Source: Pythium myriotylum
Lineage: Eukaryota; Oomycota; Peronosporomycetes; Pythiales; Pythiaceae
Reading direction: 5' to 3'
Length of the DNA: 64,000 nt
NCBI GenBank assembly: GCA_023091665.1
Contig: JALJCQ010000012.1
Span: 2,480,001 to 2,544,000, forward strand
Under the pieces are notes generated by a model. It was not told where the DNA came from, did not search any database, and saw only the letters and a list, made by a program, of their open reading frames with translations. Within the stretch, counting starts at the first letter, position 1; each line of letters starts with the position of its first letter. Shown piece by piece: positions 57,774 to 64,000 of this stretch. Made by a program: the position numbers and the translations under genes.

Positions 57774-58086
57774 AGCTCGGCAGTTGAAGCTCGGCTGTAG
57801 AAGATTCTCCTGCAGAAGATTCTCCGTGGAAGATTCGACATGTGGAAGATTCGACATGTGGAAGATTCTCCGTCTGGTTCTGGTTTGAATCCAGTGCCAC
57901 CCATCGACTTCGTTGAAGTATCCACGAAGTCAGTTTATGTTTGCATATGTTTACGATAGGTAGGACATACATTTGATTATGGTAGCGTAGGACACACACA
58001 GACGGCTTAGAGGTAGCAGTAGCGAACTAAGTCCCGATCAATTCACTTTGCATTTTGCATCCCACCAACCAAGCGACCTTCCAACA
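57728..58086 (+). repeat. Family 1 LTR shared by copies S and T
   Basis: Native left junction. Right flank TTCGC, the same junction as 4654/4655, so the PBS and 40 bp are missing downstream. Confidence 0.95.
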
Positions 58087-58107
58087 TTCGCCTCCCCAGC
58101 CTTCGCC

Positions 58108-61100
58108 ATGGATTCGACCACCCCAGCCCGCATCAACAAGTTCGACGGAACCAACTTCCACACATGGAAGTTCAAGATGCAGATGGTGCTCGAAGAACGC
58201 GACGTCTGGGAAGTTGTCTGTGGAGAGGTCAAACTCGAGCAGTGCCAGACCGACGCGGACCGAGCCCTCTTCAAGAAGAAGTCTCGCAAGGCGCTCGCGA
58301 TGATCTGTCTCGCGATGGAAGACTCGCAGCTCCCGCTGGTTCGGTCGGCGAGTGGTGCGCAAGATGCATGGTCAAGACTGGAAGAACACTTCGAGAAGAA
58401 GAGCCTTGCCAACAAGCTCTTTCTTCGTCGTCGTTTCTTCACGGCCATGATGGAAGAAGGTGACGATGTGCTCACGCACATCAACAAGCTCAAGACCCTG
58501 GCCGAGCAACTCGACGCAGTCGGCGCTCCGGTCAGCGAAGACGACTTGGTGATCACGCTTCTCGGCAGTCTCAGCGAGTCGTACCAGTTCCTCATCACGG
58601 CGTTGGAGTCGCGTGTCGACGCGCTCACGTGGGAACTCGTGACGTCTCGGCTGCTCCATGAAGACATGAAGCGCAAGGAGCAAGGTGGCGACGGAGCCAC
58701 GCTTGGCCAAGCGTTCATGACAAGTGACGCGAAGCCCAAGGGCCGTGCAGTCAAGAAGACTGGCACGTGCAACTACTGCGGCAAGATCGGTCATTGGGCC
58801 GCGGAGTGCCACTCGCGTGTCAAGGACAACGGCAACGGCAACGGCAACTCCGGCGGCAACGGCAACGGAAACGGAAACGGCAACCCTCGGCAACGGTTCC
58901 AGCGAGCGAACCTTGCGCGAGATGAAGACCCCGGCGAGTACCTGTTCTCGGTCGGGAAGACCCAAGGCAAGTCGAGTCAATCCACGGCGTGGTTGGTCGA
59001 CTCGGGTGCGACTCAGCACATGTCGCGAACCAAGCAGTTCATGATGAACTACAAGAAGATTGACCCAGTCGACGTGCATCTGGCCGATGATGGCACGGTC
59101 CAAGCAGTTGGCGTGGGAGACATTCTCATGTCGATGAAGACTCCAAGCGGTGTCAAGAAGGGTTTGCTCACCAACGTGTGGCATATCCCCAAGCTCAGCC
59201 GCAACCTGTTCTCGGTCGGAAGATTCACGGAGGACGTTGCTCCCGTGACGTTCGACAAGGACGGTTGCTTCGTCGTTCTCAAGGGCGCCAAGCGGACCAT
59301 CGGCACTCGAATCGGCAAGGGTCTGTTCAAGCTCAACATGTCTCCAGTGTCGACTGAAGCAGCCCACGCCGCCAGTACAAGACGAGGTCGCGCCATGTCC
59401 AAGTCGTACCTGTGGCACCTCCGACTCGGTCACATCGGCTTCAGCGGTCTCGAAGCCATCGTCAAGAAGGACCTCGCCGACGGACTCGACATTGGGTCTG
59501 TGCAGGAGTGGGAGGTCTGTGAAGGCTGTGCACTCGGCAAGCTGACTCGCGTCAAGTTCCAGTCGGGCACGACCAAGCGGTCTGCGAATCTGCTTGACGT
59601 CGTGTACAGCGATGTGGCCGGCCCCATGAAGACTCCGACTTTCGGCGGCATGAAGTACTTTGCCACCTTCACCGACGACAAGTCTCGACTGTGCAAGTTG
59701 TACCTGATGCGGTCCAAGGACGAAGTCTACGACAAGTTCGTCGAGTTCGTCAACTGGGCCGAGAACCAAACCGGTCGTCGAGTCAAGGTGCTTCGAACCG
59801 ACGGCGGCGGCGAGTACCAGTCGGCCAAACTTGCCAAGTTCTGCCGCAAGCGTGGCATCGAGCACGATGTCACGCCGCCATACACGCCTCAGTTGAACGG
59901 TGTGGCGGAGCGCATGAACCGAACCATCGGTGAGTGTGGTCGTTGCAAGCTCCACCATGCCAACTTGTCCGACGAGTACTGGGGCGAAGCCGTCATGACT
60001 GCAGTCGAAGTTCGCAACCGACTTCCGACCCGCGCTCAAGACTTGTACAAGTCGCCGTACGAAGAATGGTACGGGAAGAAGCCCTTGCTCGCCAACTTCA
60101 AGGTGTTCGGCTGCCATGCGTACGTCCACGTGCCCAAGGAGAAGCGGTCGAAGTTCGACGCCCGAGCCATCTTGTGTCGGTTCCTCGGCTACTCGGACCA
60201 CGAGAAGGCGTATCGGTTTGAAGAAATCGCAACCGGTCGGATCGTCATCAGTCGAGACGCACAGTTCATGGAAGACACATTCGACGATGGCAGGCGCGAA
60301 GAACCCTGGAGCAAGTCCGTCGAGTTCCGCGACGAGGATGATGATCAAGATCAAGATGAAGCAACCGACAACCAAGATGATGAAGACATGGGTGAGCAGC
60401 CAGCCTCACCAGCACCAAGTCAGCGCAGCTACGAGCGACCGGAGTGGCAACAGGGCCAGCGGTCGCAGCGTCCAGCAGCACCAGCATCGGCCCAGCAGCC
60501 GAATGTCGACTACGCACCAGGGTCCAAGCGCCACTCTCGCACGCACTCGCTCGAGAACCTGGCTGAACCGCCAGTTGAGAAGCGCTACGGACGGGTTGGT
60601 CGCACAAGTGGTGCGACTCCACCACCCACGCAAGGTCCAAGGACATCGCTCGAAGATCTGTCTGCACTGCTCACGTCGATCGAAGAGGAAGGCGTAGAAG
60701 ATGAAGACGAAGAAGGCGAAGACGTGCAAGAACAAGGGGGAGAAGACCAAGATTACGATCTCGAAGAGTTTGCTCTCGTCGTGAATTCAGGGGGAGAGTT
60801 GCCGACATCGTTCAAGTCGGCGATGGAATCCGACGACGCCAGCAACTGGAAGGAAGCTTGCGACTCCGAGCTTGAGTCGCTCAAGAAGAACGAGACATGG
60901 GACCTAGTCCCTTTGCCAGCCGGACGCAAGGCCATCACCAGCAAGTGGGTGTTCAAGGTCAAGGAAACCGCCGAAGGACTCGTCGAACGGTACAAGGCTC
61001 GACTCGTTGCCAAGGGGTTCCTGCAGAAGTACGGCATCGACTTCGAAGAGACGTTCGCACCCGTCGCCAAGTTCACGTCGATCCGCACCATCCTCAGCAT

Positions 61101-62424
61101 CGCCGCTCGACACAAGCTCATGATCCATCAGATGGATGTCAAGACGGCGTTCCTGAACGGCAACCTCGACGAAGAAATCTACATGAAGCAGCCCGAAGGC
61201 TTCGTCGACCAGCGCCACCCCGACTACGTGTGCAAGCTCAAGCGCTCGCTCTACGGTCTCAAGCAGTCGCCCCGCATGTGGAACCAGACCATCGACGCCT
61301 TCATGCGCAAGGTCGGCTTCACCAAGTGCGAGATGGACCACTGCGTGTACGTCAAGCGGAGCGGCTCAGCGATGATCTTCGTGGTGATCTACGTCGACGA
61401 CCTCATCCTCGCCTGCAACAGCCTCGAGTTGCTCACGGCGACCAAGCGTGCACTCAGCGAACGCTTCGAGATGTCCGACCTCGGCGAACTCAAGTACTGC
61501 CTCGGCATGGAAGTTGATCAAGACCCCAAGTCCGGCGACGTGACCATGCGGCAGACCAAGTTCCTGCAGTCGATCCTGACCAAGTTCGGCATGCAAGACT
61601 GCAAACCAGTGAGGACTCCTCAAGACCCCGGACTCAAGCTGACCAAGGCCATGTGCGAAGGTGGTTGCAAGCACGAAGACACCATGAAGAACGTGCCGTA
61701 CCGAAGTGCAGTCGGCGCACTCATGTACCTCATGGTCGGCACTCGACCAGACCTCGCAGCGGCAGTCGGCACACTCAGCCAGTTCGCCGCGGACCCGTGT
61801 CCAACACATTGGCAAGCTCTCAAGCGTGTGCTCCGGTATCTGCAAGCGACTCCGACGTACGGCCTGCAGTTCTCGGCATCGAACGACGGAAGACTGGTCG
61901 GCTACTCCGACGCCGACTGGGCTGGCGACATCGAGTCACGTCGAAGCACCAGCGGCTACGTGTTCATGCTCAACGGCGGATGCATCAGCTGGCGCAGCAA
62001 GAAGCAGCGAACTGTCGCCCTCTCCTCGACCGAAGCAGAGTACATGGCTCTATCGGAAGCGATCCAAGAAGCCGTGTGGCTCAAGGCGTTCCTGTGCGAA
62101 CTCGGCGAAGTTGCAAGCGACCAAGCGCTCACGGTGTACGAAGACAACCAAGGTGCGATCGCGTTGGCCAAGAACCCCGAGTTCCACAAGCGCACCAAGC
62201 ACATCGACATTCGCTACCACTTCGTTCGTGAGAAGGTCGAGGACGGTCAAGTGTGTCTGCAGTATTGCCCGACCCAAGACATGCTTGCCGACATCATGAC
62301 CAAGCCGATCCCCACTGTCCAGTTCGACGTGCTCCGCACCAAGCTTGGTGTTCAAGACGCAGTCGAGTCGAGGGGGAGTGTTGAAGATGATGCGCCTCGA
62401 ACCCAGCGTCATCATTCCAGTTGA
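58108..62424 (+). CDS. Family 1 gag-pol polyprotein from second Met, copy T
   Basis: 1438 codons from GCCATGG, the only native start left because the PBS and its ATG are deleted. If this Met is the normal start, the protein is full length. All PR, IN, RT and RNase H motifs are present. Private changes: FFTAMMEEG in gag, CFVVLKGAK for [17 protein letters not shown] in the linker. Stop in the LTR at 62422-62424. Confidence 0.92.
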   Translation: MDSTTPARINKFDGTNFHTWKFKMQMVLEERDVWEVVCGEVKLEQCQTDADRALFKKKSRKALAMICLAMEDSQLPLVRSASGAQDAWSRLEEHFEKKSLANKLFLRRRFFTAMMEEGDDVLTHINKLKTLAEQLDAVGAPVSEDDLVITLLGSLSESYQFLITALESRVDALTWELVTSRLLHEDMKRKEQGGDGATLGQAFMTSDAKPKGRAVKKTGTCNYCGKIGHWAAECHSRVKDNGNGNGNSGGNGNGNGNGNPRQRFQRANLARDEDPGEYLFSVGKTQGKSSQSTAWLVDSGATQHMSRTKQFMMNYKKIDPVDVHLADDGTVQAVGVGDILMSMKTPSGVKKGLLTNVWHIPKLSRNLFSVGRFTEDVAPVTFDKDGCFVVLKGAKRTIGTRIGKGLFKLNMSPVSTEAAHAASTRRGRAMSKSYLWHLRLGHIGFSGLEAIVKKDLADGLDIGSVQEWEVCEGCALGKLTRVKFQSGTTKRSANLLDVVYSDVAGPMKTPTFGGMKYFATFTDDKSRLCKLYLMRSKDEVYDKFVEFVNWAENQTGRRVKVLRTDGGGEYQSAKLAKFCRKRGIEHDVTPPYTPQLNGVAERMNRTIGECGRCKLHHANLSDEYWGEAVMTAVEVRNRLPTRAQDLYKSPYEEWYGKKPLLANFKVFGCHAYVHVPKEKRSKFDARAILCRFLGYSDHEKAYRFEEIATGRIVISRDAQFMEDTFDDGRREEPWSKSVEFRDEDDDQDQDEATDNQDDEDMGEQPASPAPSQRSYERPEWQQGQRSQRPAAPASAQQPNVDYAPGSKRHSRTHSLENLAEPPVEKRYGRVGRTSGATPPPTQGPRTSLEDLSALLTSIEEEGVEDEDEEGEDVQEQGGEDQDYDLEEFALVVNSGGELPTSFKSAMESDDASNWKEACDSELESLKKNETWDLVPLPAGRKAITSKWVFKVKETAEGLVERYKARLVAKGFLQKYGIDFEETFAPVAKFTSIRTILSIAARHKLMIHQMDVKTAFLNGNLDEEIYMKQPEGFVDQRHPDYVCKLKRSLYGLKQSPRMWNQTIDAFMRKVGFTKCEMDHCVYVKRSGSAMIFVVIYVDDLILACNSLELLTATKRALSERFEMSDLGELKYCLGMEVDQDPKSGDVTMRQTKFLQSILTKFGMQDCKPVRTPQDPGLKLTKAMCEGGCKHEDTMKNVPYRSAVGALMYLMVGTRPDLAAAVGTLSQFAADPCPTHWQALKRVLRYLQATPTYGLQFSASNDGRLVGYSDADWAGDIESRRSTSGYVFMLNGGCISWRSKKQRTVALSSTEAEYMALSEAIQEAVWLKAFLCELGEVASDQALTVYEDNQGAIALAKNPEFHKRTKHIDIRYHFVREKVEDGQVCLQYCPTQDMLADIMTKPIPTVQFDVLRTKLGVQDAVESRGSVEDDAPRTQRHHSS
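62370..62378 (+). other. Polypurine tract, copy T
   Basis: GAGGGGGAG before the LTR at 62379. Confidence 0.8.
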
Positions 62425-62737
62425 AGCTCGGCAGTTGAAGCTCGGCTGTAGAAGATTCTCCTGCAGAAGATTCTCCGTGGAAGATTCGACATGTGGAAGA
62501 TTCGACATGTGGAAGATTCTCCGTCTGGTTCTGGTTTGAATCCAGTGCCACCCATCGACTTCGTTGAAGTATCCACGAAGTCAGTTTATGTTTGCATATG
62601 TTTACGATAGGTAGGACATACATTTGATTATGGTAGCGTAGGACACACACAGACGGCTTAGAGGTAGCAGTAGCGAACTAAGTCCCGATCAATTCACTTT
62701 GCATTTTGCATCCCACCAACCAAGCGACCTTCCAACA
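62379..62737 (+). repeat. Family 1 LTR, right end of the GTCTC insertion
   Basis: Native left junction; right flank GTCTC duplicates 48341-48345. Confidence 0.95.
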
Positions 62738-62742
62738 GTCTC
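62738..62742. repeat. Target-site duplication GTCTC, right copy
   Basis: Matches 48341-48345 and continues the gag-protease frame of copy Q. Confidence 0.88.
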
Positions 62743-64000
62743 CAGTGTCGACTGAAGCAGCCCACGCCGCCAGTGCAAGACGAGGTCGCGCCATGTCCAA
62801 GTCGTACCTGTGGCACCTCCGACTCGGTCACATCGGCTTCAGCGGACTCGAAGCCATCGTCAAGAAGGACCTCGCCGACGGACTCGACATTGGGTCTGTG
62901 CAGGAGTGGGAGGTCTGTGAAGGCTGTGCACTCGGCAAGCTGACTCGCGTCAAGTTCCAGTCGGGCACGACCAAGCGGTCTGCGAATCTGCTTGACGTCG
63001 TGTACAGCGATGTGGCCGGCCCCATGAAGACTCCGACTTTCGGTGGCATGAAGTACTTTGCCACCTTCACCGACGACAAGTCTCGACTGTGCAAGTTGTA
63101 CCTGATGCGGTCCAAGGACGAAGTCTACGACAAGTTCGTCGAGTTCGTCAACTGGGCCGAGAACCAAACCGGTCGTCGAGTCAAGGTGCTTCGAACCGAC
63201 GGCGGCGGCGAGTACCAGTCGGCCAAGCTTGCCAAGTTCTGCCGCAAGCGTGGCATCGAGCACGACGTCACGCCGCCATACACGCCTCAGTTGAACGGTG
63301 TGGCGGAGCGCATGAACCGAACCATCGGTGAGTGTGGTCGTTGCAAGCTCCACCATGCCAACTTGTCCGACGAGTACTGGGGCGAAGCCGTCATGACTGC
63401 AGTCGAAGTTCGCAACCGACTTCCGACCCGCGCTCAAGACTTGTACAAGTCGCCGTACGAAGAATGGTACGGGAAGAAGCCCTTGCTCGCCAACTTCAAG
63501 GTGTTCGGCTGCCATGCGTACGTCCACGTGCCCAAGGAGAAGCGGTCGAAGTTCGACGCCCGAGCCATCTTGTGTCGGTTCCTCGGCTACTCGGACCACG
63601 AGAAGGCGTATCGGTTTGAAGAAATCGCAACCGGTCGGATCGTCATCAGTCGAGACGCGCAGTTCATGGAAGACACGTTCGACGATGGCAAGCGCGAAGA
63701 ACCCTGGAGCAAGTCCGTCGAGTTCCGCGGCGATGAAGATGATGAAGATCAAGATGAAGCAACCGACAACCAAGATGATGAAGACATGGGTGAGCAGCCA
63801 GCCTCACCAGCACCAAGTCAGCGCAGCTACGAGCGACCGGAGTGGCAACAGGGCCAGCGGTCGCAGCGTCCAGCAGCACCAGCATCGGCCCAGCAGCCGA
63901 ATGTCGACTACGCACCAGGGTCCAAGCGCCACTCTCGCACGCACTCGCTCGAGAACCTGGCTGAACCGCCAGTTGAGAAGCGCTACGGACGGGTTGGTCG
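62739..64000 (+). pseudogene. Family 1 PR-IN-linker fragment, right half of the interrupted host, copy U
   Basis: In-frame from [10 protein letters not shown], the residues that directly follow the point where copies P and Q are cut. Integrase is complete (HHCC, D-D-E all readable) and the frame runs into the acidic/proline linker, leaving the window open at 64000. ASARRGR for ASTRRGR and FRGDEDD for FRDDEDD are private changes. Without its separated gag half it has no start. Confidence 0.9.

Larger units (their letters stand above)
53037..58086 (+). mobile_element. Complete family 1 element, copy S
   Basis: 5050 bp; LTR, PBS, intact frame, PPT, LTR. Its right LTR leads into a copy whose PBS is deleted. 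Confidence 0.93.
57728..62737 (+). mobile_element. Family 1 element lacking PBS, copy T
   Basis: LTR, internal region starting at TTCGC, intact frame from the second Met, PPT and LTR. It ends at the GTCTC target duplication. Coding-competent but unable to prime by itself. Confidence 0.92.

Noticed and set aside
1..64000. Endogenous retrovirus with envelope gene
   Set aside because: Integrase lies before RT (copia order) and no env-like frame with signal peptide or membrane anchor follows RNase H. The 3' end goes directly to the PPT and LTR.
1..64000. Host genes, tRNA or rRNA genes
   Set aside because: No segment is left unexplained by family 1 or family 2 sequence. The initiator-tRNA match is only 15 bases and is the PBS.

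Overview
The whole 64-kb window is retrotransposon DNA. I see no host gene, rRNA, tRNA, CRISPR array or bacterial operon. It is a eukaryotic cluster built from two related Ty1/copia (Pseudoviridae-type) LTR families, here called family 1 and family 2. An oomycete (Phytophthora/Pythium-like) genome is the best guess. Three things point that way: G/C-rich third codon positions, a single unspliced gag-pol frame, and LTRs carrying a motif that resembles the oomycete Inr plus FPR core promoter. This assignment is an inference.

Family 1 has 359-bp LTRs (5'-TGTTGAAG...CTTCCAACA-3'), a primer-binding site (PBS) directly after the LTR, one gag-protease-integrase-RT-RNase H frame of about 1457 codons in the order gag-PR-IN-RT-RH, a G-rich polypurine tract (PPT), and a stop codon that lies inside the 3' LTR. 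Family 2 is represented by two gag fragments, a 60-bp pol tail and three LTRs of up to 350 bp that begin TATTA and end TAATA. Both families share the same PBS, which is complementary to the anticodon arm of initiator tRNA-Met, and in both the PBS contains the gag ATG.

Layout. 1-7841: three tandem family 1 copies, all cut at the same RT site. 6735-11748: a 2.4-kb-arm inverted repeat centred on family 2 LTR/gag DNA. 11749-25411: a plus-strand block (two 5'-truncated polyproteins in tandem, an inverted gag fragment, a family 2 remnant and a pol fragment) inserted in a minus-strand element with duplicated target GATGG. 25412-27919: the rest of that minus element. 27561-32530: a 1537-bp unit (LTR minus, gag plus) in three apparently perfect copies. 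32172-37221: a complete minus-strand element with a 5-bp target duplication (GCTTT) and identical LTRs. 37222-45390: the remainder of its plus-strand host and a complete plus element sharing an LTR with it. 45049-48345: two tandem LTR-gag-protease units. 48346-62737: three long plus elements chained by shared LTRs, inserted at GTCTC. 62738-64000: the continuation of their host.

The cluster is best read as repeated insertion of the elements into their own kin, followed by LTR-LTR and internal unequal recombination that produced shared LTRs, truncations and tandem copies. Four copies (32172-37221, 40334-45390, 48346-53395, 53037-58086) keep both LTRs, PBS, PPT and an uninterrupted polyprotein, so they could be autonomous. 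The long near-identical repeats also make the local assembly a legitimate question.
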